64,000 nucleotides of DNA from CALODP01 sp942492055 (GTDB taxonomy: Bacteria; Bacteroidota; Ignavibacteria; Ignavibacteriales; Melioribacteraceae). Location of the stretch: NCBI GenBank assembly GCA_942492055.1, contig CALODP010000004.1, positions 1-64,000 of the forward strand. The letters are read 5' to 3'. Shown one piece after another: positions 16,389-26,100 of this stretch; position 1 is the first letter of the stretch; the number at the start of each line of letters is the position of its first letter. The translations under genes were made by a program, and so were the position numbers. The notes beneath the pieces are model-generated. The model ran no database searches. It was not told the DNA's origin and saw only the letters and a program-made list of their open reading frames with translations.

Positions 16389-18878
16389 ATGTTAGGAAGA
16401 TTTTATAAAGTAGTTATAGTTGCTTTGCTTTTGTGTAATATTTTGTTTGCGCAGAATTCTATTAAGATAGATAAAGTTCTTGCGCTTAAGGTTCCAACCG
16501 GTAGTAGAACTTCTCTTTCGGAAGTAGATCCGATGGAGAAAGTATTAATTTCCGATAAATGGATAGTTCCTGCAAATGGAACTAGCTTTACATTCAACGA
16601 TACTTCAAAATCAATATGGAAAGAAATTCATACGAATGATAAAGACTGGTTTGAAGATTCTCTTTTGTTAGGGGGCTATGCTTACTATAATTATCAATCT
16701 GATGAAGAGAAGATATTGATTCTTGAAGGAATGTCTTATCGCACTGTTAATGTAAACGGTGTTCCGCGAATTGGTAATGTATACGGGTTTAAGGATGATT
16801 ACGAATCTTGGGAACCCCCGTTTAAGTATAGTTACATCCCTGTAAAAATCAAAAAGGGAAGTAATCATTTCTTATTCCAGTGTAATTACGGACAATTCAG
16901 AGCTACTTTGCATGAGCCGAAATCCGAAGTAGTCTTTAATGTTCTTGATCCGACAATTGCCGATGTATTTGTCGGAGAGAAATTTGAGAAGTTGGGTGCT
17001 GTTGTTGTGATTAACGCTTCTAATGAAGTTCGAAATAATTTGGTTATTGAAACAGAAACTTCGTGCGGTGAGATCAGAAGAACAAATGTTGGTAGAATAG
17101 ATAAAGTTACATTGCGTAAAGTCCAGTTTGAGTTTGCCGGTGTGGTTCCTGATGTCAAAGGGGATATGGAAATTAAGGTCAGAGTATACGATGGTGATGA
17201 TCTTTTGGACGAGAATGTTGTAAAAACCAGAGTCTTAAAAAAAGAAGAAACTTATCGCGAAACTTTTATTAGCAATATAGACGGGAGTTTACAATACTTC
17301 GCTTGTAATGAATCTCGCAATACTACAAAAGAACCGCAAGCTCTCTTTTTGGCGTTACACGGAGCAAATGTTGAAGGATTGGCGCATGCTTCTTCTTACT
17401 ATCCTAAGAATTGGGGAAATATCGTTTCACCTACAAACAGAAGACCTTTCGGATATAATTGGGAAGATACCGGTCGTCTTGACGCTCTGGAAGTTCTAAG
17501 TTTAGCTAAAGAGAAATATAATGTTGATCCGAACAGAGTTTATTTGACCGGCCACTCTATGGGTGGACACGGAACATGGCATATCGGTGTTTGTTATCCG
17601 GATCAGTTTGCGGCTATCGGACCGAGTGCCGGCTGGATTTCTCTATGGAGTTATCGTTATAATGGTAATCGTAAAGAAGAGACCTCTTTGCAGGAAATCT
17701 ATAAACGAGCAACAAAACAGAGTGACACATTTACACTTGCTGAAAATTATAAGCAATTAGGTATATACGCTATCCATGGGTTGGATGATAAAGTTGTTCG
17801 TGTCGATCAGAAGAGACAGATGTTTGATGAGTTGAAGAAATTTCATAATGATTTTGATTCGCATGAGGAACCTGATGCTGGGCATTGGTGGGATCATAAC
17901 GATAAACCAGGTGCGGATTGTGTTGATTGGACTCCGCTATTTGATTTCTTTTCGAGGCACGCCAGACCTACTAAAGATAGAATCAGAACGATAAAATTTG
18001 CAACTGCAAATCCAGGGATCTCGTCAATAAATAATTGGATAAAGATTGATGCTCAAGAGAAGCAGTTCGATTTTAGTACAATAGATATTGTATACGAAGA
18101 AGGATGGAACAAGTTTATCGGATCCACAAAGAATATTCAGCGTCTTAGAATAGAAATGTTCGATTTGAAAGAAGGGGATACCGCAAAAGTTGAACTGGAC
18201 GGTTCGGTAATAGAAAATATCGTAGTACCGGAAGATAAATATTTATGGCTGGAAAGAGCAGAGAATATATGGCAAGCTGTTGAAGCCCCTTCTTCAGAAG
18301 TAAAAAACGCCAATAGATACGGTTCATTTAAAGATATTATTAAGAATAATGTTGTTTTTGTATATGGTACTTCCGGTTCGAATGAAGAGAATGAATGGGC
18401 ATATAACAAAGCACGTTATGATGCGGAAACATTTTGGTATCAAGGAAATTCTTCAGTAGAGGTAATTCCAGATTCGGAATATGATAGTGATAAGATGAAA
18501 GATAGAAATGTTCTATTGTACGGAAATTCCGAAACAAACTCGGTTTGGTCGGCATTGTTGGAAGATTCACCGGTTACAATAGATAGTGATAAGATTACCA
18601 TTGGAGATAAAGAATTAATCGGAAAGGATCTTTCCTGTTTTATGATTCGTCCGAAAAAGGGGAGTGATGTTGCTTCTGTTGCTGTAATTGGTGGAACCGG
18701 ACTGGAAGGGATGAAAACTTGTGACAGACGTCCTTTCTTCTTACCAGGCTTTTCTTTCCCTGATCTTACTGTATTTACTTCGGAAATAAGTTCTTCAAAG
18801 AATGGAGGAATTAAAGCTGCCGGATTTTTCGGATTGGATTGGTCTGTAAAGAATGGTGAGTTTGATTATGCCAAATAG
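16389..18878 (+). CDS. Large secreted alpha/beta-hydrolase (esterase or prolyl-oligopeptidase-like)
   Basis: This 829-residue protein has a signal peptide (VVIVALLLCNILFAQ). The N-terminal ~300 residues look like beta-sandwich modules. An alpha/beta-hydrolase core follows with LFLALHGANVEG (oxyanion region), GHSMGG (nucleophile S390), HGLDDKVVRV (acid D466 or D467) and AGHWWD (H499), so the catalytic triad is complete. The ~300-residue C-terminal extension contains no motif I know. Proteins of this plan are annotated as prolyl-oligopeptidase-family or acetyl/feruloyl-type esterases. In a glycan operon, removal of acyl groups from sugars is the likely role. Its last 11 bases overlap the next gene, so the two are translationally coupled. 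Confidence 0.78.
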   Translation: MLGRFYKVVIVALLLCNILFAQNSIKIDKVLALKVPTGSRTSLSEVDPMEKVLISDKWIVPANGTSFTFNDTSKSIWKEIHTNDKDWFEDSLLLGGYAYYNYQSDEEKILILEGMSYRTVNVNGVPRIGNVYGFKDDYESWEPPFKYSYIPVKIKKGSNHFLFQCNYGQFRATLHEPKSEVVFNVLDPTIADVFVGEKFEKLGAVVVINASNEVRNNLVIETETSCGEIRRTNVGRIDKVTLRKVQFEFAGVVPDVKGDMEIKVRVYDGDDLLDENVVKTRVLKKEETYRETFISNIDGSLQYFACNESRNTTKEPQALFLALHGANVEGLAHASSYYPKNWGNIVSPTNRRPFGYNWEDTGRLDALEVLSLAKEKYNVDPNRVYLTGHSMGGHGTWHIGVCYPDQFAAIGPSAGWISLWSYRYNGNRKEETSLQEIYKRATKQSDTFTLAENYKQLGIYAIHGLDDKVVRVDQKRQMFDELKKFHNDFDSHEEPDAGHWWDHNDKPGADCVDWTPLFDFFSRHARPTKDRIRTIKFATANPGISSINNWIKIDAQEKQFDFSTIDIVYEEGWNKFIGSTKNIQRLRIEMFDLKEGDTAKVELDGSVIENIVVPEDKYLWLERAENIWQAVEAPSSEVKNANRYGSFKDIIKNNVVFVYGTSGSNEENEWAYNKARYDAETFWYQGNSSVEVIPDSEYDSDKMKDRNVLLYGNSETNSVWSALLEDSPVTIDSDKITIGDKELIGKDLSCFMIRPKKGSDVASVAVIGGTGLEGMKTCDRRPFFLPGFSFPDLTVFTSEISSSKNGGIKAAGFFGLDWSVKNGEFDYAK

Positions 18879-19740
18879 ACTTTTGACGATATTGCTACTA
18901 TCGATAACATTATTTGTAGCGTGTAATAGTGTTCACAATGAATCCAATTTGAACCTTTCTGTGATGTCCTTTAATATAAGATATCGTAATAACCATGACG
19001 GAGAGAATAACTGGGAAAACAGAAGAGAAAAAGTTGTTTCAATCATTGCGGAAAATAAGCTTGATTTTGTCGGGCTTCAGGAAGTATTGAGTGATCAACT
19101 GAGTTTTCTGGATTCTTCGTTAACAGATTATCTTTGGATTGGATGCGGAAGAGAAGATGGGAGAGAACAAGGTGAATATGCTCCGATCTTTTACGATTCA
19201 GCGAAATATACTTTAGTGGAGGATGGTGTGTTTTGGCTTTCCCCTAATCCGGATAGCGTTGGCTCAGTTGGGTGGGATGCTGCACTGACTAGGATTGCAA
19301 CTTGGGGAATATTCGAAGAGAAGATAACAAAGGAGAAAGTAGCTTTTTTTAATACACATTTTGATCACGCCGGTTTTCAAGCGAGAATTGAATCTGCGAA
19401 GCTTATAAAGAAACAAATAACGACTATTTCAGATTCCTTGTTTACCATTCTTACCGGAGATTTTAATTTTGATCAAACTAATCCGGCTTATGATGCTATT
19501 ACAGCAAGTTCGGCGAGTGAATCTCTTTTTGATTTGGCTTCTGCTGAAAAGATTAATTTGAAACCCCAATGGACGTTTCATGGTTTTGAAAAAGTAGAAT
19601 TACCAAATAGAACTAAGATTGATTTTATTTTCACTAATCGACCGGTGGATGTTATTTCATATCGGCATCTTACCGATAGATATGACGGTAAATATCCTTC
19701 CGATCATTTGCCGGTATTAACCAGATTTAGAATAAAGTAA
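18868..19740 (+). CDS. Endonuclease/exonuclease/phosphatase-family lipoprotein
   Basis: This 290-residue protein starts MPNRLLTILLLSITLFVAC, a lipoprotein signal with the lipobox ending at C19, so it is probably membrane-anchored. The remainder is the EEP (DNase I-like) fold: SVMSFNIRYRN with the conserved Asn, FVGLQEV with the metal-binding Glu, FFNTHFDHAG, ILTGDFNFD with the Asp-Asn pair and YPSDHLPVLTRF with the catalytic Asp-His. Members are metal-dependent phosphodiesterases or phosphatases. Relatives occur often in Bacteroidota glycan loci, and their substrates there are not settled. An in-frame ATG at 18853 exists, but ATG 18868 gives the better lipoprotein signal. The stop codon overlaps the next start (TAATG). 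Confidence 0.85.
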   Translation: MPNRLLTILLLSITLFVACNSVHNESNLNLSVMSFNIRYRNNHDGENNWENRREKVVSIIAENKLDFVGLQEVLSDQLSFLDSSLTDYLWIGCGREDGREQGEYAPIFYDSAKYTLVEDGVFWLSPNPDSVGSVGWDAALTRIATWGIFEEKITKEKVAFFNTHFDHAGFQARIESAKLIKKQITTISDSLFTILTGDFNFDQTNPAYDAITASSASESLFDLASAEKINLKPQWTFHGFEKVELPNRTKIDFIFTNRPVDVISYRHLTDRYDGKYPSDHLPVLTRFRIK

Positions 19741-21182
19741 TGAAAAATATAAGTAGACGAGAATTTATTAAGGCTTCTTCGCTAGTTACCGCTAGCGTTG
19801 CGCTATTCGGAAATACGACAAACTTAGGAGCGAAAGTGATGAATAATATATTTATTTCCCAAAGACCTGCTTCGAGTGAGAGAAACTTTATTAGTGAAGC
19901 TGTTGAGAAAGAAATTGTCAGAATAAAAGATGAAATAGATAACCCTGAGCTTTCATGGTTATTCGAAAATTGTTTTCCTAATACTTTGGATACCACTGTA
20001 AAATTTCAAATAAAAGATAACAAGCCGGATACGTTTGTCATTACCGGAGATATCGAGTCAATGTGGCTTCGAGATTCATCTGCTCAGGTTTGGCCCTATT
20101 TGCGTTTGGCTAATACCGATAAAAAGTTACAGCAACTTTTAGCCGGTGTAATCAATCGACAGACAAAATGTATTTTAATCGATCCCTATGCGAATGCTTT
20201 TAACTCAGCTCCCGGTATGAAACAGTGGGAGAGCGATCTTACGGATATGAAACCGGAATTGCACGAAAGAAAGTGGGAGATCGATTCTTTGTGCTATCCT
20301 ATTAGGTTAGCTCATGAGTATTGGAAAGTTACCGGAGATGTGTCATGCTTTGATACCGATTGGATGAAAGCAATGAAGCTTGTTGTTAAGACCTTTAAAG
20401 AACAACAACGCAAGGAAGATAGAGGCCCTTATAAATTTATGCGTGAGACGGTAGTTCAGACTGATACCGTTGCCGGATGGGGATGGGGAAATCCTGTAAA
20501 CCCTGTTGGCTTGATCTGTTCTATATTTCGTCCGTCTGATGATGCTACAATCTTTCCGTTTTTAATCCCTTCGAATTTATTCGCCGTGCAATCCTTAAAG
20601 CAGTTGGCTGAAATGAGTGAGAAAATTATAGGGGATAGAACTTTTGCTAAAGAATGTCTCGAACTAGCTGATGAAGTTGAAAAGGCTGTCTTCGAGCATG
20701 CTGTTTTTGAGCATAAAGATTATGGAAAGATTCTTGCTTTTGAGGTTGATGGTTTCGGAAACAGACTCTATATGGATGATTCCAATATCCCTAGTTTGTT
20801 ATCATTACCTTATTTGGGTTGCATTGATCCGGAATCTGAAATTTATAAAAATACCAGACGATTTATTCTAAGTCAGGATAATCCCTATTTCTTTGATGGA
20901 AAATTCGCTAAAGGAATCGGAGGCCCACATGTCGGACTTGATATGATTTGGCCGATGAGTATCATTATGCAAGCGATGACTAGTAATTCTGATGATGAAA
21001 TCGTAGAATGTATAAAAATGTTGATTGCTACCCATGCGGATACAGGATTTATGCATGAGTCATTTCATAAAGATGATCCGAAAAATTTCACCCGCGCTTG
21101 GTTCGCCTGGGTTAATACATTATTTGGAGAATTGATAGCTAAATTGAGCGAGGAAAAGAAAAATTTGTTAAAGAAATTGTGA
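19740..21182 (+). CDS. GH125 exo-alpha-1,6-mannosidase
   Basis: This 480-residue enzyme matches glycoside hydrolase family 125, which removes terminal alpha-1,6-mannose, as found on N-glycan arms. Landmarks are the long (alpha/alpha)6 body with FVITGDIESMWLRDSSAQVWPYL, DPYANAFN, WEIDSLCYPIRLAHEYW, FRPSDDATIFPFLIPSNLFAV, FEVDGFGNRLYMDDSNIPSLL and the end segment GFMHESFHKDDPKNFTRAWFAWVN. The N-terminus has a twin-arginine motif (SRREFIKASSLVTASVALF), so export through Tat in folded form is likely. The start overlaps the preceding stop by one base. It is the last gene of the seven-gene operon and is followed by a strong terminator. Confidence 0.93.
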   Translation: MKNISRREFIKASSLVTASVALFGNTTNLGAKVMNNIFISQRPASSERNFISEAVEKEIVRIKDEIDNPELSWLFENCFPNTLDTTVKFQIKDNKPDTFVITGDIESMWLRDSSAQVWPYLRLANTDKKLQQLLAGVINRQTKCILIDPYANAFNSAPGMKQWESDLTDMKPELHERKWEIDSLCYPIRLAHEYWKVTGDVSCFDTDWMKAMKLVVKTFKEQQRKEDRGPYKFMRETVVQTDTVAGWGWGNPVNPVGLICSIFRPSDDATIFPFLIPSNLFAVQSLKQLAEMSEKIIGDRTFAKECLELADEVEKAVFEHAVFEHKDYGKILAFEVDGFGNRLYMDDSNIPSLLSLPYLGCIDPESEIYKNTRRFILSQDNPYFFDGKFAKGIGGPHVGLDMIWPMSIIMQAMTSNSDDEIVECIKMLIATHADTGFMHESFHKDDPKNFTRAWFAWVNTLFGELIAKLSEEKKNLLKKL

Positions 21183-21273
21183 TTTGATGCACAAAAAGTT
21201 GAGTAGTTGTAGTGAAACACTCCAAATTAAACCAAAGATTTTGTATATTGGTTTAGTAGTTATGCAGATATGA

Positions 21274-21308
21274 GGCCTCTCCCGATAATGGGGGGAGGCC
21301 TTTTTTTT
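21274..21308 (+). terminator. Rho-independent terminator of the GH94-GH125 operon
   Basis: GGCCTCTCCC (21274-21283) pairs with GGGGGAGGCC (21291-21300) with one G-U pair and a 7-nt loop, followed by eight T. This is the strongest terminator in the window. Confidence 0.95.
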
Positions 21309-21324
21309 GTGACGTACGTCACAA
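21307..21324. promoter_or_regulatory. Perfect 18-bp palindrome, CRP/FNR-type or Rex-like site
   Basis: TTGTGACGTACGTCACAA is a perfect palindrome overlapping the terminator T-run. It contains TGTGA-N6-TCACA, the consensus for CRP/FNR-superfamily regulators, and differs from the Rex box TTGTGAA-N4-TTCACAA at two positions. It lies ~89 bp upstream of the tetR start. A rex gene is present in this window. Confidence 0.6.
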
Positions 21325-21352
21325 ATTAACGTTGGTAAAAATTATGAACTTG

Positions 21353-21376
21353 CATACATACACGCATGTATGTATG
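21353..21376. promoter_or_regulatory. TetR/AcrR-type operator
   Basis: A 24-bp near-perfect inverted repeat with half-sites CATACATACACG and CATGTATGTATG (two central mismatched positions). It closely resembles the TACATACATT...AATGTATGTA operator of E. coli AcrR. It lies 36 bp upstream of the tetR gene of an RND efflux operon, so autoregulation and control of the whole operon is likely. Confidence 0.8.
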
Positions 21377-21412
21377 TTTGGATCACTTTTTTGTACTTAC
21401 TTTATTGGGAAA

Positions 21413-22021
21413 ATGAAACGAACAAAAGAAAAAGCTGAAGAAACCAGACAAGAGTTAATTGGAGTGGCTCTTAAGGTTTTCAATGAAAAGGGATATACCG
21501 CAACGCGGTTGGAGGATATAGCAAAGGCAGCCGGTGTTACAAGGGGAGCTATCTATCATCACTTTGGTAGTAAAGCTGATTTGTTTAAGGCTATGGTTGC
21601 GGAAAATAAGAATATTACTCAAAGTTATGTTCAGCAAATTGTTGAGGAAGGGACTGAGAAACCCTTAGGGATCATTCAAAGAATAATGAAGGATATGATC
21701 AAGCGTCTTGAGAATGACGAATATTTTCGATCCGTACAGGAACTCCTCTATAAAACTGAGTTGACCGGGGAATTAAAGGATCTGCAAATTGAGTTTTCAG
21801 CTCATTCGCAGTTTGCATTTGATGAGATAAAAAAGACTCTTGTTAGAGCAAAAGAATTGGGACGGATTAATAAGGATGTTAATGAAAATGTATTCGCGTT
21901 TTCTGTGATAAGTTTTTATGTGGGTGTGATGTTCACCTGGATAATTAATAAGGATTTAATTTCTGTGGAACAAGAAGCCGAGAATCTGGTTAATGTTTTG
22001 TTTGCACAGACTAAGATATAG
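21413..22021 (+). CDS. TetR/AcrR-family repressor of the efflux operon
   Basis: This 202-residue protein has the N-terminal TetR helix-turn-helix (about residues 10-58: TRQELIGVALKVFNEKGYTATRLEDIAKAAGVTRGAIYHHF split over three helices) and a C-terminal ligand-binding/dimer domain with AcrR-like length and GELKDLQIEF. Such proteins bind toxic compounds and leave their operator, relieving repression of an efflux pump. It is first in an operon with a fusion protein, an RND pump and a TolC-like channel. ATG 21413 is preferred to an upstream in-frame start at 21332 because the latter would run the coding region through the palindromic operator and add residues foreign to the family. Confidence 0.9.
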   Translation: MKRTKEKAEETRQELIGVALKVFNEKGYTATRLEDIAKAAGVTRGAIYHHFGSKADLFKAMVAENKNITQSYVQQIVEEGTEKPLGIIQRIMKDMIKRLENDEYFRSVQELLYKTELTGELKDLQIEFSAHSQFAFDEIKKTLVRAKELGRINKDVNENVFAFSVISFYVGVMFTWIINKDLISVEQEAENLVNVLFAQTKI

Positions 22022-22062
22022 ATTGAAATTTTATATTAATTAAAAATCATTTGGAGAAAGGA

Positions 22063-23094
22063 ATGAAATTAAGAAACGTTGCTTTGGTTGGTATGTTTTT
22101 CAGCCTTTTGGTAATTACCGGATGCCAAGGGGAAGAAAGCAAAGCAAGGAATATGGAGCAGATTTACAAAGAAGAAGGTGTTCCGGTTCGTGTGAAAACT
22201 GTAAAGAAGGGTGATTTCTTTATAGAACATTCTTATAATTCGGTCCTTACGGGAATCGAAGAAACTTCTGCTTTTGCTGCTTTTGGTGATAGAGTTGAAA
22301 AAATCTACGTAAAAGTCGGTGATTATGTTAAGAAGGATCAAGTCCTTCTTTCATTTCCGATGGATAGTCCCTCAGCAAAATATCGTCAGGCGAAAGTCGC
22401 TTTTGAAAATTCCGAAAAGAATTTGAAGAGATACGAAAATCTTTTTAAAACCGGTGGTATTTCCAAACAGACGCTTGATAATATCAAAACTCAGTTTGAG
22501 GTTGATAAAGCAAATTGGGAAGCCGTAAGACAGACTGTAAAGGTGAAAGCTCCGATAAGCGGATATGTTACAAAGGTTAATGTTCGCGAAACAGAAAACG
22601 TTGATAATAAACAAATGCTTTTCACTATTGCTAATCTTAGCAAATTGAAAGCAAGAATAAATATCACCGAAGATGAAATTGATGACATTAAAGTTGGCGA
22701 AACAGCTTTTGCTATTTCCAACGGTAAGAAAATCGAAGGAAAGGTTGTGCAGGTTGATCTTTCAATGAACCCTTATACTCAGGCTTTTGGCGCTGTGGTT
22801 GAATTCGATAATAAATCGAAGGATTTGCGTGCCGGTATTACAGCTAATATAGTAATAATGATTTCGGCTAATGAGGGAAGTATTATTGTTGAAAGAAAGA
22901 ATATTCTAAAAGAGGATAACAATTATTTCGCTTATGTGATTAATAGTCAGAAAGCCGAAAAAAGAGCTGTTAAAATTGGTAAAAGCCGCGAGCTCTTCGT
23001 TGAAGTTACTAATGGATTGAGCGAAGGTGATATGTTAGTTACCGAAGGTCAGTTGTTGCTTGAAAACGGAAGTAAAATTAAAATTGTAAAATGA
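22063..23094 (+). CDS. RND efflux periplasmic adaptor (membrane fusion) lipoprotein
   Basis: This 343-residue HlyD/AcrA-family adaptor starts with a lipoprotein signal (MFFSLLVITGC). The order is typical: barrel-sandwich half (VEKIYVKVGDYVKKDQVLLSF), a short coiled-coil hairpin (AKYRQAKVAFENSEKNL...SKQTLDNIKTQFE), the returning half (KVKAPISGYVTKVNV), a beta-barrel domain and a membrane-proximal domain (VTNGLSEGDMLVTEGQ). It bridges the inner-membrane pump and the outer-membrane channel encoded just downstream. ATG 22063 follows GGAGAAAGGA; the in-frame TTG at 22051 is less likely. The gap to the pump gene is 9 bp. Confidence 0.92.
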   Translation: MKLRNVALVGMFFSLLVITGCQGEESKARNMEQIYKEEGVPVRVKTVKKGDFFIEHSYNSVLTGIEETSAFAAFGDRVEKIYVKVGDYVKKDQVLLSFPMDSPSAKYRQAKVAFENSEKNLKRYENLFKTGGISKQTLDNIKTQFEVDKANWEAVRQTVKVKAPISGYVTKVNVRETENVDNKQMLFTIANLSKLKARINITEDEIDDIKVGETAFAISNGKKIEGKVVQVDLSMNPYTQAFGAVVEFDNKSKDLRAGITANIVIMISANEGSIIVERKNILKEDNNYFAYVINSQKAEKRAVKIGKSRELFVEVTNGLSEGDMLVTEGQLLLENGSKIKIVK

Positions 23095-23103
23095 GGATAA
23101 TGT

Positions 23104-26100
23104 ATGTTTCTTTCTGATATATCGGTCAAAAGACCTATTATGATGAGCATGTTCCTTATTGTTTTCGTGCTCTTCGGGGGACTTGCCTATTTCGGTTTGT
23201 CTTTGGACCTTATGCCTCGTGTGGATATCCCATTTGTTACTATAACAACAATATATCCTGGTGCCGGTCCGCAAGAAATTGAGACCCAGATTTCCAAAAA
23301 GCTTGAGGACGCTGTTTCTACAATCTCACAGATTAAAGAAACCAAATCCTTCTCAATGGAATCTGTTTCTTTGGTTATGATTGAGTTCCAATTGGGTAAA
23401 GATGTTGATATTGCTACTCAAGAGACAAAAGATAAAGTTGATGCTATTCTGAATGATTTACCGGATGACGCCGAAAAACCTATTATCGAGAAATTCGAAG
23501 TTGGTGCCGATCCGGTAGTTGATGTAGTTCTTGATGGTAATCTCTCAAGAACCGAATTATTCGAATTAGCGGATAAAAGAATTAAAGATCAGTTCGCGCA
23601 AGTAAACGGTGTAGCTAAAGTAGATATCGTTGGTGGGCAAGAAAGAGAAATTGTTGTTGAGCTCGATAATAAAATAGTTGCGCAAAATATTCTTTCTGTT
23701 CCGCAGATTGCCCAAATTGTAGCTGCTGAGAATATGGATATGCCTGGTGGACATTTTACTCGTCAGAGTCAGGAATATTCTGCACGCTTAAAGGGTAAAT
23801 TCGAAAGTGTCGAAGAGATGAAAAATCTCGAGATCTCAACTCCATTCGGAATTAAGAAATTAGGCAAGCTTGCCAAAATCTACGATTCCGGTGAAGAGAT
23901 CAGAGAACGAAGTACCTATTATGATAATGTTGCGAAAGAAGGAAAAGACAACATCGTACTTCTTTCAATAATCAAGAGTACTGATGGTAATACAGTTCAA
24001 TTGGCAAAGGATATCAAAGAGATAATTCCGGAAATCGCCGAAACTCTTCCTGCCGGTTGTAACTTAAAAATAGTAAATGATAACTCTGTATTTATCGAGT
24101 CTTCTGTTGAAGATACATTAAGTAACATCGGTTTGGGTATTATCCTTACTGCTTTGGTATTGCTCTTCTTCCTTCACGATTGGAGATCGACTATCATTGC
24201 TGCCATGTCAATGCCATTTTCCATTATCTCAACTTTCATGTTGATGCAATGGGCCGGTTTTAATCTTAATATCATGACATTGATGGGACTTTCAACTTCT
24301 GTGGGTGTGCTTGTTGCAAACTCCGTTGTGGTTCTTGAAAATATATTCCGTCATAAAGGGCTCGGACTGGGAAGGAAAGAAGCCGCTACAAAAGGGACTG
24401 CCGAAATTGTTGTCGCCGTTTTGGCCTCGACTCTTACCAATATTGTTGTGTTCTTGCCGATTGCTAGTATGTCTAGTATTGTGGGACAATTCTTCGAAGA
24501 GTTTGCTTTGACTGTAACATTCGCTACAATATTCTCGTTGATTGTTTCCTTTACGTTGACTCCGATGATGGCTTCGTTGATTATTCCCGAACATTCGAAT
24601 AAGAAACGTCCTCTTAGCTCGAAACTTGAAAAGCTTTTTGAGTCTTGGGAAAGACTTTATAAGAGGATGTTGGAAGTTGTAATAAAAAATAAACTTACAA
24701 GTTTTGGCACGGTTGTTTTGGCAATCCTTATGTTTATTGGTTCTTTCTTCTTTGCTTCTCAGGTCGGATTTGAGTTTACCCCGAAAATGGACGAAGGGGA
24801 TATCTCAGTTGAAGTTGAATTACCACAAGGATATAGCCTTGATCAGACTGCTTTATTGATAAAAGAAGTTGAAGAGGTTATTGTATCTCACGACGAAGTA
24901 AAACAGGTCCTCACCACCTTAGGAAAGGTAAGCGATACTGATAAGGGGACTAATCTTGCTAAAGTACAAGTTAAATTAGTAGACGCAACCGAAAGAAATA
25001 TCACAACGGATAAAGCGGCAAGTCTCTTAATTGAAGAGCTTTCGAATATACCTAATGCGATTATTCGTGTTGCTGCTCAATCATCAGCCGGTTCCGGTAT
25101 GGCTCCTATTGCATTTTACTTGCAAGGTAGTGATAATGAAAAACTGGAATCTTTCAAAACCAACTTGATTGAGAAATTTAAAACTATTCCGGGTTTGATT
25201 AACTTAAATACAAGCTCACGTAGTGGTAAGCCTGAGATTACCTTAAAACCTGATCGAGACAAATTATCCGAAGCCGGATTAACTGTCTCTGACCTGGCTT
25301 TTACACTAAGAGCCGCAATGGAAGGATTGGAAGCTACTCGTTTTGCCGATCAGGGTGAAGAGTATGATATCAGAGTAACAATGAATGATGAATCGGTTGA
25401 CTCTCCCGAGAAGATAGCTAATCTTACAGTTGTTTCTCGAAAAGGAGCTTATAGAATGGCTCAATTGGCCGATATCGATTTTACAGAAGGCTATTCCAAA
25501 GTTGTTCACGTTGATAAGATCAAATCTATTCAGTTTACCGCTAACGTTGCCGATGGATTTGTTCTTGGTAATATCACAAACCAGATTACTAGTATTATTG
25601 ATGAATATGATCTTCCGGCCGGATACAAAATAAAATGGGCCGGTGACGCGAGAATGATGAACGAAGCTATGGCAGATATGGCGCGTGCTTTCCTTATAGC
25701 TATTATTCTTACCTATATGTTACTTGCTGCAATATTGGAGAGCTTAACTCAGCCATTCCTAATATTAGGTACGGTGCCATTGGCTTTGATTGGTGTTTTT
25801 GTTTCTTTGTTTATGACAGGCACAAACTTATCCATTTCCGCGATGATGGCAATCATCATGCTTATCGGTATTGTGGTGAATAATGCGATCCTCATTATCG
25901 ACTACGCTAACCTACTTGTTAAGGAAGGAAAGGGTATTAAGGAAGCTTTGTTGGAGGCTGCTCCCACAAAGTTGAAACCTATTTTGATGTCAACAATCGC
26001 TATTATGCTTGGTATGCTTCCGATGGCTATGGGTATCGGATCTGCCGGAAAGGAATTTCGTGAACCAATGGGTATTGTATCTATCGGTGGTCTTTTAGTC

